Shown here: piece after piece, positions 8,618-19,331 of the stretch
How positions within the stretch are numbered: the stretch's first letter is position 1
How the letters are laid out: every line of letters starts with the position of its first letter
From: Zoogloea ramigera
GTDB lineage: Bacteria; Pseudomonadota; Gammaproteobacteria; Burkholderiales; Rhodocyclaceae
Direction of reading: 5' to 3'
NCBI RefSeq assembly: GCF_006539865.1
Contig: NZ_BJNV01000004.1
Coordinates: 45,237 to 109,236 of the forward strand
Length of the DNA stretch: 64,000 nucleotides
Made by a program: the position numbers and the translations under genes
The notes under the pieces: generated by a model
Told to the model about the DNA's origin: nothing
Databases searched by the model: none
What the model saw: the letters and a program-made list of their open reading frames with translations, nothing else

Positions 8618-10906
8618 TCAGAAAACCGTGCCCAACTGGAACTGGAACTTCTGGGTCCTGTCCCCATCTTCCTTCTTGAGTGCCTGACCCAGGCTGAACT
8701 TCAGCGGGCCGACCGGCGAGCTCCAGGAGAAGGCCAGGCCCGCACTGTAACGCAAATCGGACGCCTGGACCTTGTCGTCAGGCCCCCACACATAGCCGGC
8801 ATCGGCGAACAGCGACAGGCGCATGGACTTGTCCTTGCCCTGCCCCGGCATCGGGAAGTAGTACTCGGCGTTCGCCACGGCCCGGCGGTTACCGCCCAGC
8901 GAGCGCGTGTAGTTGTTGGCGTCGATGTAGCGCGGGCCGAGGGTGCTCTGCTGATAGCCCCGCACCGAGCCGATACCGCCGGCGTAGAAGTTCTTGTAGA
9001 ACGGCAGCTCCTTGCCGTCGTAGCCGTGGGCGTAGCCGATGTCGCCGTTGAGCATCAGGGCGTGGCCGCCGCCGAACGGGAACCAGTGCTGGTGCTGGTA
9101 GCTGCCGCGCACGTAGCGCAGGTCGAGCACCGGGGTCGCCACTTCGAGCGAGGCCCGCTGATACACGCCGGAGGTGGGATACAGGAAGCTGTCGCGGCGG
9201 TCGCGCGCCCAGCCGGCGGTCGCCACCAGGCTGCGGGCGGTGTCGCCGAAGTTGTTCACGAAGCTGATGTAGGGCGCCGGGCTGGTGTCGAAGACGTCGA
9301 TCTTGGTCTGATCGATGGCCAGGCCGAAGTTGATGCGATCATCCTCGGCGATGGGGTAACCAAAGCGCACGCCGGCGCCGATAGACGACGACTTGTAGGT
9401 GGCCACCGACAGCGAGGTGGGGTCGACGTTACGCTGATAGACGTCCCAGCCGATGCTGACCCCGTCCACCGTCCAGTAGGGATTGGTGAAGGACAGCGCA
9501 ATGGTGCGGTTGATCCGGCCGGTGTTCATCTGCAGGGTCATCGCGTTGCCGGTGCCGAACAGGTTCTGCTGGGCGATGGACGCGGAGAGGATGACCTTTT
9601 CGGCGCTGGAGAAACCCGCACCCAGCATCAGGTTGCCGGTGGCGCGCTCCTTGACCGTGAAGTTGGCATCGACCTGGTCGGTGGAGCCCGGCACGGCCGG
9701 GGTCTCGATGGCGACATCCTCGAAGTAGCCGAGGCGATCGAGGCGCACCTTGGAGCGGTTGATGGCCGCGCCGTCGTACCAGGCGCCTTCCATCTGGCGC
9801 ATCTCGCGGCGCAGCACCTCGTCGCGGGTGCGGGCGTTGCCGGCGAAGTTGATCTTGCGCACATACACCCGACGGCCCGGATCGACGAAGAAGGTGAAGG
9901 CGACTTCGCGCTTGACCTTGTCCACCTCGGGGGCGGCGTTGACGTTGGCGAAGGCATAGCCTTCGTTGCCGAGCCGGTCGCTGAGGGCCTTGGTGGTGGC
10001 GGTGACGCTGTCACGGGAGAAGGTGTCCCCCGCCTTGAGCTTGAGCAGCGGCTGCAGATCGGCCTCGGGCACGACCATCGTGCCAGCCAGCTTGACGTCG
10101 GAGATGGTGTACTTCTCACCTTCGGTGATGCTGAGGGTGATGTAGATGTCTTTTTTGTCGGGCGTGATCGACACCTGGGTGGAGTCGATGCTGAAATCCA
10201 GATAACCCCGGTTGAGGTAGAAGGAGCGCAGCGCCTCGATGTCGGCCGACAGCTTCTGCTTGGAATACTGGTCGCTCTTGGAGTACCAGGTCATCCAGCC
10301 CGGCGTGGTCAGGGCCATCAGGTCGAGGAGTTCCTTCTCCTTGAACACCTTGTTGCCGATGACGCTGATCTGACGGATCTTGGCGGCCTCGCCCTCCACC
10401 ACGTTGAAGTTCACGCCGACGCGGTTGCGCTCGAGGGGCGTGACGGTGGTGGTGATCTGGACGCCGTAGAGGCCCTTGGACAGATACTGGCGCTTCAGCT
10501 CCTGCTCGGCGCGTTCGAGCACGGCGCGGTCGAAGATGCGGGACTCGGCGAGCCCGACCTCCTTGAGCCCCTTCTTGAGGGCGTCCTTTTCGAATTCCTT
10601 GATGCCGACGAAGTCGATCTGGGAGATCGCCGGGCGCTCATCCACCAGCACGACGATCACGTCGTTCTCGACCTCCAGCCGGACGTCCTTGAAGAAGCCG
10701 GTGGCGAACAGGGCCTTGATGGCCTGGGAGGCTTTTTCTTCAGAGAAGCGTTCGCCGACCTTCACGGGAAGGTAGCTGAACACCGTACCGGCTTCGGTAC
10801 GCTGAATGCCTTCGACACGGATATCCTTGACGACGAATGGCTCAAAAGCGAGTGCGGGCGATGCGAGCAAGGCCGCGATCACCCCGGGGAGTAACTTGGA
10901 TTTCAT
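8618..10906 (-). CDS. bamA: Outer membrane protein assembly factor BamA
   Basis: 762 aa. Signal peptide (LLPGVIAALLASPALAF), five periplasmic POTRA domains to about residue 420 (starting PFVVKDIRVEGIQRTEAGT), then a C-terminal 16-strand beta-barrel ending in Phe (FQFQLGTVF), the usual signal of barrel proteins. The barrel includes GGIGSVRGYQQSTLGPR, the conserved VRGF-like loop 6 motif. It inserts and folds outer-membrane beta-barrel proteins. It follows rseP by 6 bp, so the two are cotranscribed. Confidence 0.97.
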   Translation of the reverse strand: MKSKLLPGVIAALLASPALAFEPFVVKDIRVEGIQRTEAGTVFSYLPVKVGERFSEEKASQAIKALFATGFFKDVRLEVENDVIVVLVDERPAISQIDFVGIKEFEKDALKKGLKEVGLAESRIFDRAVLERAEQELKRQYLSKGLYGVQITTTVTPLERNRVGVNFNVVEGEAAKIRQISVIGNKVFKEKELLDLMALTTPGWMTWYSKSDQYSKQKLSADIEALRSFYLNRGYLDFSIDSTQVSITPDKKDIYITLSITEGEKYTISDVKLAGTMVVPEADLQPLLKLKAGDTFSRDSVTATTKALSDRLGNEGYAFANVNAAPEVDKVKREVAFTFFVDPGRRVYVRKINFAGNARTRDEVLRREMRQMEGAWYDGAAINRSKVRLDRLGYFEDVAIETPAVPGSTDQVDANFTVKERATGNLMLGAGFSSAEKVILSASIAQQNLFGTGNAMTLQMNTGRINRTIALSFTNPYWTVDGVSIGWDVYQRNVDPTSLSVATYKSSSIGAGVRFGYPIAEDDRINFGLAIDQTKIDVFDTSPAPYISFVNNFGDTARSLVATAGWARDRRDSFLYPTSGVYQRASLEVATPVLDLRYVRGSYQHQHWFPFGGGHALMLNGDIGYAHGYDGKELPFYKNFYAGGIGSVRGYQQSTLGPRYIDANNYTRSLGGNRRAVANAEYYFPMPGQGKDKSMRLSLFADAGYVWGPDDKVQASDLRYSAGLAFSWSSPVGPLKFSLGQALKKEDGDRTQKFQFQLGTVF

Positions 10907-10912
10907 CCGATT

Positions 10913-12277
10913 TCAGCTGGCAACAAGGCGGTTGATGTCGTTGTAGAAGGCAAAAGCCATTAGCGCAGCCAGCAGGGCCATTCCGATCTGCTGGCCGATT
11001 TCCATAGCACGCTCGGAAACCGGGCCGCCTTTAATGATTTCAATCACATAATACAGCAAGTGCCCACCGTCGAGCACCGGCACCGGCATCAGGTTGAGGA
11101 CCCCCAGGCTGATGCTGATGAGGGCCAGGAACTTGATGTAATGGGCCCAGCCCATGCGGGCAGACTGCCCGGCAAAGTCGGCGATCGTCACCGGCCCACT
11201 CAGGTTTTTGACCGACACCTCGCCGACGATCATGCGGCCCATCACCGAGACACTCATCGCGGCGGTGTCCCAGGTCTGGCCAATGCCCTTCGACAAGGCC
11301 TCGCCCAGGCCATAGCGCACCGTGACGAACATCTGCTCGCGCTGATCTTCCGCATCCGCGAGGGCCGCACCGATGCGCCCGACGCTGCGACCGTTATCAT
11401 CGACGGCCGACGGCGTGACCTGGAAGCGCAGCGCGCGGCCGTCACGCAATACCTCGAACTCCAGCGTGCGGCCCGGCGCATCGCGGACGATGGTCACCAG
11501 ATCCGTCCACAGCTCGACGCTGCTGTCGCCGATCCGCACAACCCGGTCGCCCTCCCGAAGGCCAGCCGCTTCGGCCGCACCACTTGCGCTCAGCCGGCCC
11601 AGCACGGCCGGCAGCTTGGGGCGCTGCAGCTGAAGGCCCAGCTGGGCGGTGACGTCGCGCTCGGCCTGGTCAACCACAACCCCGGCCAGATCCAGCTTGT
11701 GAAAGCCGATCTCCCGGCTGGCGTTAACGGTTTCGACCGTCACCACCTGCTTGTCGAGGGCCAGATTGAGCAGCTTCCAGCGAAACTCCTGCCAGGTCTC
11801 GACGGCTTCGCCATTGATCGAGCGGACCAGCTCGCCCCCCTGCAAACCCGCATGGGCCGCCGAAGTCGCGGCCTCGGGCGCGGCCAGCCGCGGGCGCAGC
11901 TCTTCGACACCGCCGGTGTAAAGGCCCCAGTAAAGGGCGATCGCCAGCACGAAATTGGCCAGCGGGCCAGCCGCCACCACGGCGATGCGCCGCCACACGC
12001 TCTGCCGGTTGAAGGCGCGGTGCAGCTCGTGGGCCGCCACCGGCGCCTCGCGCTCGTCGAGCATCTTGACGTAGCCGCCAAGCGGAAAGGCCGCCAGCAC
12101 CCATTCGGTCTGATCGGCGCCGGCCTTGCGGACGAGCAGCGGCTTGCCGAAGCCCAGCGAAAAGCGCAGCACCTTCACGCCGCACAGGCGCGCGACGGCG
12201 TAATGGCCGAACTCATGCACCACGATCAGGATGCCGAGGGCCAGAAGGAAGGGCAGGATGTAGTCGAGGAGGTTCAT
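10913..12277 (-). CDS. rseP: Site-2 intramembrane zinc metalloprotease RseP
   Basis: 454 aa inner-membrane protease. The first transmembrane helix carries the zinc-binding VHEFGHY motif; the C-terminal membrane segment contains the second active-site motif (LMPVPVLDGGHLLYYV). Two periplasmic PDZ domains lie between (around residues 125-205 and 210-295, the latter with AEAAGLREGDRVVRIG). It performs the second cleavage of anti-sigma factor RseA in the envelope stress response and removes signal-peptide remnants. Its position between dxr and bamA is conserved. Confidence 0.95.
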   Translation of the reverse strand: MNLLDYILPFLLALGILIVVHEFGHYAVARLCGVKVLRFSLGFGKPLLVRKAGADQTEWVLAAFPLGGYVKMLDEREAPVAAHELHRAFNRQSVWRRIAVVAAGPLANFVLAIALYWGLYTGGVEELRPRLAAPEAATSAAHAGLQGGELVRSINGEAVETWQEFRWKLLNLALDKQVVTVETVNASREIGFHKLDLAGVVVDQAERDVTAQLGLQLQRPKLPAVLGRLSASGAAEAAGLREGDRVVRIGDSSVELWTDLVTIVRDAPGRTLEFEVLRDGRALRFQVTPSAVDDNGRSVGRIGAALADAEDQREQMFVTVRYGLGEALSKGIGQTWDTAAMSVSVMGRMIVGEVSVKNLSGPVTIADFAGQSARMGWAHYIKFLALISISLGVLNLMPVPVLDGGHLLYYVIEIIKGGPVSERAMEIGQQIGMALLAALMAFAFYNDINRLVAS

Positions 12278-12282
12278 GCCCT

Positions 12283-13476
12283 TCAGCGGAGGGACTTGCG
12301 GATATGGCCGGCGGCGAACTCGCGGGCCCAGCGGTCGGCTTCGAGCACCACCTCGAGAGAGTCTGCCGCGCTCGGATTCATCGCATCAAGGGTGGCTGCG
12401 ATCACCGCGGGAATGCGGTCGAAGCCCAGCGCGCCGTCGAGGAAACACCCCACCGCCACTTCGTTGGCGGCATTCAGCACCGCCGGCGCCACGCCCTCCT
12501 CGGCCAGCGCCCGGTAGGCCAGGGCCAGGCAGGGGAAGCGATCGAGGTCGGGCCGCTCGAAGTTGAGCTGACCGATGGCAAACAGATCGAGCGGCTTCAC
12601 GCCGGCGTCAACGCGCTCCGGGAAGGCCATGGCGTGGGCGATCGGAGTGCGCATGTCGGGGTTGCCGAGCTGGGCAATCACCGAACCATCGACGTAGGCA
12701 ACCATGGAGTGGATCACGCTCTCGGGGTGGATCACCACCTCGATGCGCTCGGCCGGTGCGCCGAACAGCCAGTGAGCCTCGATGACCTCGAGGCCCTTGT
12801 TCATCATCGTCGCCGAATCGACGGAAATCTTGCGGCCCATCACCCAGTTGGGGTGGGCGCAGGCCATCTCCGGGGTCACGGCGGCGAGCTCTTCGAGGGG
12901 CTTGCGGCGGAACGGGCCACCCGACGCGGTGAGCAGGATGCGCGTCACTTCGACCCCGTCGACCCCGCCGCCGAAGCCCGCCGGCAGCGCCTGGAAGATC
13001 GCGTTGTGCTCGCTGTCGATGGGCAGCAGGGTGGCGCCGCTAGCGGCAACTTCACGCATGAACAGGGCACCGGACATCACCAGCGCCTCCTTGTTGGCGA
13101 GCAGCACGCGCTTGCCGGCACGGGCGGCCGCCAGCGTCGGCACCATGCCGGCCGCGCCGACGATGGCCGCCATGACCATGTCGACTTCGGGCGCAGCGGA
13201 AACTTCGGCGAGGGCGTTCGACCCCGACAGGACCTCCGTGCAGCAGCCGGCGCCTTCCAGCATCGCCTGCAGGCGCTGGGCATCCTCGGCCCGATCGACC
13301 ACCGCGTAGGCCGGCCGATGGACGCGACATTGTTCGAAGAGCTTGTCCACCTGCCGGTGGGCGGTGAGCGCGAAGACGCCGTAGCGGTCGGGGTGGCGCG
13401 CGACGACGTCGAGGGTGCTGACGCCGATGGAGCCGGTCGCTCCCAGCACCGTGAGAAGTTTCTTGCCTTGGGTCAT
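12283..13476 (-). CDS. dxr: 1-deoxy-D-xylulose-5-phosphate reductoisomerase
   Basis: 397 aa. NADPH-binding [14 protein letters not shown] at the N-terminus. [25 protein letters not shown] and the divalent-metal and substrate segment [23 protein letters not shown] give a firm identification. It is the committed step of the MEP isoprenoid pathway; the product also feeds undecaprenyl diphosphate made by UppS from the same gene cluster. It starts 4 bp after cdsA ends and ends 5 bp before rseP. Confidence 0.97.
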   Translation of the reverse strand: MTQGKKLLTVLGATGSIGVSTLDVVARHPDRYGVFALTAHRQVDKLFEQCRVHRPAYAVVDRAEDAQRLQAMLEGAGCCTEVLSGSNALAEVSAAPEVDMVMAAIVGAAGMVPTLAAARAGKRVLLANKEALVMSGALFMREVAASGATLLPIDSEHNAIFQALPAGFGGGVDGVEVTRILLTASGGPFRRKPLEELAAVTPEMACAHPNWVMGRKISVDSATMMNKGLEVIEAHWLFGAPAERIEVVIHPESVIHSMVAYVDGSVIAQLGNPDMRTPIAHAMAFPERVDAGVKPLDLFAIGQLNFERPDLDRFPCLALAYRALAEEGVAPAVLNAANEVAVGCFLDGALGFDRIPAVIAATLDAMNPSAADSLEVVLEADRWAREFAAGHIRKSLR

Positions 13477-13480
13477 GAGT

Positions 13481-14308
13481 TTACTTCGCGATCCAGAGGA
13501 CGACGAGGGCTGCCAGCGGCAGCGTCGAGGTCAGACTGTCGATCCGATCGAGGATTCCCCCGTGACCGGGAAGAAGAGTGCCACTGTCCTTGACACCCGC
13601 CTGACGCTTGACCATTGATTCGAACAGATCGCCGATGATGCTGACGGCCGTGAAGGCCACCAGCCCGACCAGCGCCAGCACCAGCCTGCCCGGCTCACCA
13701 AGGGGGTAGCCGATGTATGAAAGACAGGCCAGGCCATAGACAGCAACGCCAACGACCGCCCCATAGGCGCCTTCCCAGCTCTTGCCCGGGCTGATCGACG
13801 GCGCCAGCTTGCGGCGGCCGAAGGCCCTACCGGTGAAGTAGGCCGCGATGTCGGCAACCCACACCGCCGCCATCACCCCCAACAGCAGCCAGGGGCTGAG
13901 CAGACGCAGATGAGCGATGGCGAGACTCGGCGGAACCAGCAGCACGAACCCCACCAGGGCGGCAGCCCCGGCGCCCGGAAGCTTCCAGCGCGCGCGGAGC
14001 CAGAACGGCACGCACAGCAGCCAGAACAGCGCCGACAGGGCATACGCCGGCGCAAGCGCGAAGGGCGCCACACTAGCGGGAAGATGCAGCCCGGCGACCA
14101 GGCCGCCGGCAAGGCACAACAAGCCCAGCAGCACTGCGTAGACACGCCGCGGCACCGGGCCGAAGCCCACCATCGCACCCCACTCGAGGGCGGCCCCGCC
14201 ACACACCAGCGAGGCGAAGAGCAACCAGCCGAGAGCCGGCAACAGAAACAGGGAAGACAGGAGGCCCGCGAGAAGAATCAGCGCGGTGACGACCCGCGCC
14301 TTAAGCAT
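13481..14308 (-). CDS. cdsA: Phosphatidate cytidylyltransferase
   Basis: 275 aa polytopic membrane protein with about eight hydrophobic helices. The C-terminal CTP-transferase signature includes [14 protein letters not shown] and the stretch from [18 protein letters not shown] to LDRIDS with its catalytic Asp residues. It makes CDP-diacylglycerol for phospholipid synthesis. Its start lies 8 bp inside the 3' end of uppS, a typical coupled arrangement. Confidence 0.95.
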   Translation of the reverse strand: MLKARVVTALILLAGLLSSLFLLPALGWLLFASLVCGGAALEWGAMVGFGPVPRRVYAVLLGLLCLAGGLVAGLHLPASVAPFALAPAYALSALFWLLCVPFWLRARWKLPGAGAAALVGFVLLVPPSLAIAHLRLLSPWLLLGVMAAVWVADIAAYFTGRAFGRRKLAPSISPGKSWEGAYGAVVGVAVYGLACLSYIGYPLGEPGRLVLALVGLVAFTAVSIIGDLFESMVKRQAGVKDSGTLLPGHGGILDRIDSLTSTLPLAALVVLWIAK

Positions 14309-15089
14309 GGCCGGGCGCGGAGGAGTCGGGATCGGCGGCGAGCACCTGCTCGCTGGTCCGCCCGTAACGGCGCTCGCGCCCCTGGTAAGACTTGATCGCT
14401 TCCTTCAGCTCCGCCTCGCCGAACTCTGGCCACAGCTTGTCGGTGAAATACAGCTCGGAATACGCCAGCTGCCACAGCATGAAGTTGCTGATGCGCTTCT
14501 CGCCGCCGGTGCGGATGAAGAGATCGGGCTCGGGGCCAAAGTTGAGCGCCAGATGTGCCGCCAGCTCGTCCTCGCTGAAGCCCTCGCGGGCATCGGGCTT
14601 GGCGGCGAGCATCTTCTCGACCGCCTGCATGATGTCCCAGCGACCGCCGTAGTTGGCGCAGATGGTGAGGTTCATCGCGGTGTTGTTGGCGGTCAGCGCC
14701 TCGGACTCATGGACCATGTCCACCAGCGGCTTGTCGAAGCGGCTGAGGTCGCCAACCACCCGCAGGCGGATGTTGTTGCGGTGAATGCGCTCGATCTCGC
14801 CCTTGAGGGACTTGATGAAGAGCTGCATCAGGAAGGACACCTCGTCCTTCGGACGCCGCCAGTTCTCGGAACTGAATGCGAACAGCGTGAGGTAATCGAC
14901 CTTGTGGTCCAGGCAGGTGCGCACCACATCGCGCACGGAATCCACGCCCTTGGCATGGCCGGCAACCCGGGGCATCAGGCGCTTGCGGGCCCAGCGGCCG
15001 TTGCCGTCCATGATGATCGCGATGTGCCGGGGAACCTGCACAGTCTCGGGAACAGCCCGCGTGGAGCTGATGAACGGCAGTCGCACCAT
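14301..15089 (-). CDS. uppS: Undecaprenyl diphosphate synthase
   Basis: 262 aa cis-prenyltransferase making the C55 carrier lipid for peptidoglycan and polysaccharides. The catalytic Asp is in HIAIIMDGNGRWARKR. Other motifs are TLFAFSSENWRRP, ICANYGGRWD and the C-terminal DLFIRTGGEKRISNFMLWQ. The first ~20 residues are a slightly long leader; a shorter start is possible. Downstream of frr by 50 bp. Confidence 0.95.
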   Translation of the reverse strand: MVRLPFISSTRAVPETVQVPRHIAIIMDGNGRWARKRLMPRVAGHAKGVDSVRDVVRTCLDHKVDYLTLFAFSSENWRRPKDEVSFLMQLFIKSLKGEIERIHRNNIRLRVVGDLSRFDKPLVDMVHESEALTANNTAMNLTICANYGGRWDIMQAVEKMLAAKPDAREGFSEDELAAHLALNFGPEPDLFIRTGGEKRISNFMLWQLAYSELYFTDKLWPEFGEAELKEAIKSYQGRERRYGRTSEQVLAADPDSSAPGHA

Positions 15090-15139
15090 GATTTTTCCGC
15101 CTGCAAGGAACCGGGATGACAGATCTGGACCCGCGAGGG

Positions 15140-15697
15140 TCAGATCTGCATCAGTTCTTGTTCTTTTTGTGCGAGGAGCTTGTCGATCTCGACGATGGCC
15201 TTGTCGGTCAGCTTCTGGATGTCGTCCTGGGCACGACGCTCGTCGTCTTCGGAGATCGTCTTGGCCTTGAGGGCGTCCTTGAGGTGGCCGTTGGCATCGC
15301 GGCGCAGATTGCGCACGGCAACCTTGGCGCCTTCACCCTCGTGCTTGACGACCTTGATGAGCTCCTTGCGGCGCTCTTCGGTCAGCGCGGGCATCGGGAC
15401 GCGGATGATCTCGCCCTGGGAGGCCGGATTCAGACCGAGGTCGCAGTCACGGATGGCCTTTTCGACCTTGCCGATCATGGGCTTTTCCCACGGCTGGACG
15501 CCGATGGTGCGCGCATCGATCAGGGTGATGTTGGCAACCTGGGCGATGGGCACGGGGCTGCCGTAGTACTCGACGGTCACGTGATCCAGAATGCCGGTGT
15601 GGGCACGGCCCGTGCGCACCTTGGCGAGATCCGCCTTGAGCGCATCGATGGACCGGTGCATCTTGTGTTCGGTAGTTTTCTTGAGCTCGGGGATCAT
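15140..15697 (-). CDS. frr: Ribosome recycling factor
   Basis: 185 aa, standard family length. It splits post-termination ribosomes together with EF-G. Recognised by the N-terminal helix ([22 protein letters not shown]), the central domain [23 protein letters not shown] and the C-terminal long helices. Lies 10 bp after pyrH, conserved synteny. Confidence 0.96.
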   Translation of the reverse strand: MIPELKKTTEHKMHRSIDALKADLAKVRTGRAHTGILDHVTVEYYGSPVPIAQVANITLIDARTIGVQPWEKPMIGKVEKAIRDCDLGLNPASQGEIIRVPMPALTEERRKELIKVVKHEGEGAKVAVRNLRRDANGHLKDALKAKTISEDDERRAQDDIQKLTDKAIVEIDKLLAQKEQELMQI

Positions 15698-15707
15698 TTT
15701 GACATCC

Positions 15708-16424
15708 TCAGCAATAAACCAGCGTACCTTCGTCCTCGCCCATCACGACCCGCTTCAGCGCGCCGGCCTTGAACAGGCTGAACACGTTGATCGGCAGGCG
15801 CTGGTCGCGGCACAGGGCGAACGCCGTGGCGTCCATGACCGCCAAGTTACGGGCGATTGCCTCGTCGAAGGAGATCCGCTGGAAGCGGGTCGCGGACGGA
15901 TCTTTTTTCGGGTCGGCGGTGTAGATGCCATCGACCTTGGTGGCCTTCAGCACGATGTCGGCACCGATCTCGGCGCCACGCAGGGCGGCCGCGGTGTCGG
16001 TCGTGAAGAAGGGATTGCCCGTACCGGCGCCAAAGACGACCACCCGCCCCTCTTCGAGGTAGCGGATCGCCTTGCCGCGGATGTAGGGCTCAACCACCTG
16101 GTCGATACGCAGCGCAGACTGGACGCGGGCATTGACCCCTGCGGCGCGGAATGCGTCCGCAAGGGCCATCGCGTTCATCACGGTGGCCAGCATCCCCATG
16201 TAGTCGGCAGTGGCGCGGTCCATGCCGGTCGCCGCCCCTGCCATGCCACGGAAGATGTTCCCGCCGCCAATCACCACCCCTACCTCGACACCGATCTGAG
16301 TGACGTCGATGACATCGCGGACGATCCCGGCGACGACATCCCGGTTGATGCCATAGGCGTCGTCACCCATCAGGGCTTCGCCGGAGAGCTTGAGGAGAAT
16401 GCGTTTGTAGGCGGGCTGGCTCAT
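15708..16424 (-). CDS. pyrH: UMP kinase
   Basis: 238 aa from the ATG at 16424, which is preceded by a purine-rich AAGGGG; the open frame extends 54 bp further but without family similarity. Hexameric amino-acid-kinase-fold enzyme converting UMP to UDP. Motifs: [45 protein letters not shown] and [15 protein letters not shown]. Between tsf and frr, as in most proteobacteria. Confidence 0.96.
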   Translation of the reverse strand: MSQPAYKRILLKLSGEALMGDDAYGINRDVVAGIVRDVIDVTQIGVEVGVVIGGGNIFRGMAGAATGMDRATADYMGMLATVMNAMALADAFRAAGVNARVQSALRIDQVVEPYIRGKAIRYLEEGRVVVFGAGTGNPFFTTDTAAALRGAEIGADIVLKATKVDGIYTADPKKDPSATRFQRISFDEAIARNLAVMDATAFALCRDQRLPINVFSLFKAGALKRVVMGEDEGTLVYC

Positions 16425-16440
16425 CGTTGTGCGCCCCTTC

Positions 16441-17340
16441 TTACTTCTGGGCAGCCGCGGCAGCGGCCTGGGCGGCAACTTCGGCGGCGAAGTCGGTCAC
16501 CTTCTTCTCGATGCCTTCACCCACGATGTAGAGGGTGAAACCGGCCACGGAAGCACCCTTGGCCTTCAGCAGCTGGGCAACGGTCTGCTTGCCGTCCTCG
16601 GCCTTCACGAAGACCTGGTCGAGCAGGGTGACGTCCTTGAGGAACTTCTGGACGGTGCCTTCGGCGATCTTCTCGAGCATGGCTTCCGGCTTGCCGGCTT
16701 CGCGAGCCTTCTCGATGGCGATGCGGCGCTCGACGTCGAGCAGCTCGGCGGGCACGCCGGAGGCGTCGAGGGACTTGGGCTTGGAAGCCGCGACGTGCAT
16801 GGCCAGATCCTTGGCCAGGGCTTCGTCACCGCCAACCAGGTCGATCAGCACGCCGATCTTGGAGCCGCCGTGGATGTAGCTGGCAACGGCGCCCTGGGCT
16901 TCGGTGCGGACGAAGCGGCGGATCGACATGTTTTCGCCGATCTTGCCAACCAGCGCCTTGCGGACTTCTTCAACGGTCTGACCGTTGATCTCGAGGGCGG
17001 ACAGCGCCTCGACGTCGGCCGGGTTCTTGGTGGCGACGAGTTCGGCGACGTTCTTGACGAGGGCCAGGAAGTCGTCGTTCTTGGCGACGAAGTCGGTCTC
17101 GCAGTTGACTTCAACCATCGCGCCCAGCTTGGCGTCGGCGGAGATATACACACCGACGATGCCTTCGGCGGTCACGCGGGCAGCGGCCTTGGAGGCCTTG
17201 TTGCCCAGCTTGACGCGCAGGATTTCTTCGGCCTTGGCCATGTCGCCAGCGGCTTCGGACAGGGCCTTCTTGCATTCCATCATGGGCGCGTCGGTTTTTT
17301 CGCGCAGCTCCTTGACCATGCTTGCGGTGATTTCCGCCAT
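16441..17340 (-). CDS. tsf: Elongation factor Ts
   Basis: 299 aa guanine nucleotide exchange factor for EF-Tu. N-terminal UBA-like domain ([23 protein letters not shown]) and the exchange motif around [14 protein letters not shown] are clear. Separated from rpsB by a 65-bp spacer holding a strong hairpin, which may lower tsf expression relative to rpsB. Confidence 0.97.
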   Translation of the reverse strand: MAEITASMVKELREKTDAPMMECKKALSEAAGDMAKAEEILRVKLGNKASKAAARVTAEGIVGVYISADAKLGAMVEVNCETDFVAKNDDFLALVKNVAELVATKNPADVEALSALEINGQTVEEVRKALVGKIGENMSIRRFVRTEAQGAVASYIHGGSKIGVLIDLVGGDEALAKDLAMHVAASKPKSLDASGVPAELLDVERRIAIEKAREAGKPEAMLEKIAEGTVQKFLKDVTLLDQVFVKAEDGKQTVAQLLKAKGASVAGFTLYIVGEGIEKKVTDFAAEVAAQAAAAAAQK

Positions 17341-17373
17341 GCTTGCTCCTAGATAAATTTGGATTTAAATCAG

Positions 17374-17398
17374 TCGGGCCCGGCTGAACCGGGCCCGG
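17374..17398 (-). terminator. Strong rpsB-tsf intergenic hairpin (attenuator-like)
   Basis: The arms CGGGCCCGG and CCGGGCCCG flank a 5-nt loop between the rpsB stop and tsf. No U-run follows in the direction of transcription; an AT-rich stretch (ATTTAAAT) does. It fits a partial terminator or RNA-processing hairpin within the operon rather than a full stop. Confidence 0.55.
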
Positions 17399-17405
17399 AT
17401 CGGGA

Positions 17406-18158
17406 TCAGGCTTGCTCTTCGGCGCCGTCGTCGACTTCGACAAACTCGTCGGAACCGGCAGCAACGATTTCCTGGATCACGGCGTTCTTGCCTTCCAGCA
17501 CGGCATCGGCGACGCCACGGGCGTACAGGCGGATGGCGCGGGAGGAGTCGTCGTTACCCGGAATCACGAAATCAACGCCTTCGGGCGAGTGGTTGGTGTC
17601 AACCACGGCCACGACGGGGATGCCCAGCTTGTTGGCTTCGGTGATGGCGATCTTGTGGTAGCCGACGTCGATGACGAACAGTGCATCCGGCAGGCCGCCG
17701 AGTTCCTTGATGCCGCCGAGGCTCTTCTGCAGCTTCTCGAGCTCGCGGGAGGCCATCAGGGCTTCCTTCTTGGACAGGCGCTCGATGGAGCCGTCTTCGA
17801 CCATGGCTTCCATGTCCTTCAGGCGCTTGATCGAAACCTTGACGGTCTTGAAGTTGGTGAGCATGCCGCCCAGCCAGCGCTCATCGACGAAAGGCATGCT
17901 GGCACGGGCCGCTTCCTCGGCGATGATCTCGCGAGCCTGACGCTTGGTGCCGACAAACAGGATGGTGCCGCGGTTGGCAGCCAGCTTGCGCACGAAATCG
18001 ATGGCCTCGTTGTACTTGACGAGGGTCTTTTCGAGGTTAACGATGTGGATCTTGTTGCGCTGACCAAAGATGAACGGGGCCATCTTCGGGTTCCAGAAAC
18101 GGGTTTGGTGGCCGAAGTGGACGCCCGCTTCGAGCATTTGACGCATGGTGACAGACAT
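17406..18158 (-). CDS. rpsB: 30S ribosomal protein S2
   Basis: 250 aa from the ATG at 18158 ([18 protein letters not shown]); the longer open frame upstream is the leader. Family motifs [30 protein letters not shown] and [16 protein letters not shown] are all present. First gene of the minus-strand run and probably of the transcript from the promoter near 18366-18395. An acidic C-terminal tail (residues ~232-250) is typical. Confidence 0.97.
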   Translation of the reverse strand: MSVTMRQMLEAGVHFGHQTRFWNPKMAPFIFGQRNKIHIVNLEKTLVKYNEAIDFVRKLAANRGTILFVGTKRQAREIIAEEAARASMPFVDERWLGGMLTNFKTVKVSIKRLKDMEAMVEDGSIERLSKKEALMASRELEKLQKSLGGIKELGGLPDALFVIDVGYHKIAITEANKLGIPVVAVVDTNHSPEGVDFVIPGNDDSSRAIRLYARGVADAVLEGKNAVIQEIVAAGSDEFVEVDDGAEEQA

Positions 18159-18494
18159 TGCTTGACTCCAGTACTGAGGTTTGACCGCCGTCCGGTCTGC
18201 ATGCCCCGCCCTGTGCGGGAGCACACTATGCCGCAGCAGGCACTCAGGCGCGTGGCCCAAGATCTACCGGAAAAACAAATCAAAGATGCTTTCCGGGCCG
18301 ACTGCCGGACCCCAATGGGCCGGACGTGTGTATTTTGCCTGGCACCCTTGCCAGACAAGCCCGTGATTGTAGCAGCATCCCATGACATGCCTCAAGACCA
18401 GCCGCAAATCGCCCGCTGCGCCGGCCCGCCGATTGCCCGGCACGGCGGCTTGAGCTAGCCTAGATGGCCCAATGCCCCAATACAGACAGCAGCC
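18159..18494. other. Divergent rpsB/map intergenic region; long rpsB leader
   Basis: Roughly 200 nt of untranslated leader precede rpsB if the promoter at 18366-18395 is used. It is GC-rich with several possible stems, for example CCCCGCCCTGTGCGGG-type pairing near 18205. In other proteobacteria S2 represses its own operon through such a leader; whether this one contains the S2-binding fold cannot be shown by eye. No clear promoter was identified for map on the other strand. Confidence 0.45.
18366..18395 (-). promoter_or_regulatory. Sigma-70-type promoter for rpsB operon
   Basis: On the minus strand, -35 TTGAGG (18390-18395) and -10 TACAAT (18366-18371) are separated by 18 bp. It lies about 200 bp upstream of rpsB, as expected for a leader-regulated ribosomal protein operon. 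Confidence 0.55.
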
Positions 18495-19313
18495 ATGAGC
18501 GTCACGATCAAAACGCCCGAAGAAATCGAAAAAATGCGCGTCGCGGGCCGTCTCGGCTCGGAAGTCCTCGATTACATCACGCCCTTCGTCAAGCCCGGCA
18601 TAAGCACGGGCGAGCTCGACAAGCTCTGCCACGACTACATGGTGGATGTGCAAGGCTGCATCCCCGCACCGCTCAACTACTGCCCGCCGGGCTACACGCC
18701 CTACCCCAAGTCCATCTGCACCTCGATCAACCACCAGGTCTGCCACGGGGTGCCCAGCGAGAAGGTGCTGCTCAAGAAGGGCGACATCGTCAATATGGAC
18801 ATCACCGTCATCAAGGACGGCTACCACGGCGACACCAGCCGGATGTTCATGGTCGGCGGCGACACCAGCATCCGCGCCAAGCGCCTGTGCCAGATCACCT
18901 ACGAGTGCATGTGGCTCGGCATCGCCCAGGTGAAGCCCGGCGCCCATCTCGGTGACATCGGCCACGCAATCCAGAAGCACGCCGAGGGCAACGGCTTCTC
19001 GGTGGTCCGCGAATTCTGCGGCCACGGCATCGGCGCGAACTTCCACGAAGACCCGCAGGTGCTGCACTACGGCAAGCCCGGCACCGGCATCGAACTGAAG
19101 CCCGGCATGATCTTCACGATCGAGCCGATGATCAACGCAGGCAAGGCCGCCATCTCCGAGCTGCCCGACGGCTGGACCATCGTCACCCGCGACCGCAGCC
19201 TGTCGGCCCAGTGGGAGCACATGGTGCTGGTCACCGAGACCGGCGTCGAAGTGCTGACCCTCTCGGCAGGCAGCCCGCCCCGCCCGGACATCGTCGCCAA
19301 TCTCCTGCCCTGA
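18495..19313 (+). CDS. map: Methionine aminopeptidase, type I
   Basis: 272 aa. Removes the initiator Met from nascent proteins. Metal ligands are visible in VNMDITVIKDGYHGDTSRMF (two Asp), the GHGIGANFHEDP His, MIFTIEPM (Glu) and QWEHMVLVTETG (Glu). Located opposite rpsB, a frequent arrangement. Ends 18 bp before glnD, so the two are probably cotranscribed. Confidence 0.96.
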   Translation: MSVTIKTPEEIEKMRVAGRLGSEVLDYITPFVKPGISTGELDKLCHDYMVDVQGCIPAPLNYCPPGYTPYPKSICTSINHQVCHGVPSEKVLLKKGDIVNMDITVIKDGYHGDTSRMFMVGGDTSIRAKRLCQITYECMWLGIAQVKPGAHLGDIGHAIQKHAEGNGFSVVREFCGHGIGANFHEDPQVLHYGKPGTGIELKPGMIFTIEPMINAGKAAISELPDGWTIVTRDRSLSAQWEHMVLVTETGVEVLTLSAGSPPRPDIVANLLP

Positions 19314-19331
19314 CCCCCTACCCGCCCGCCC

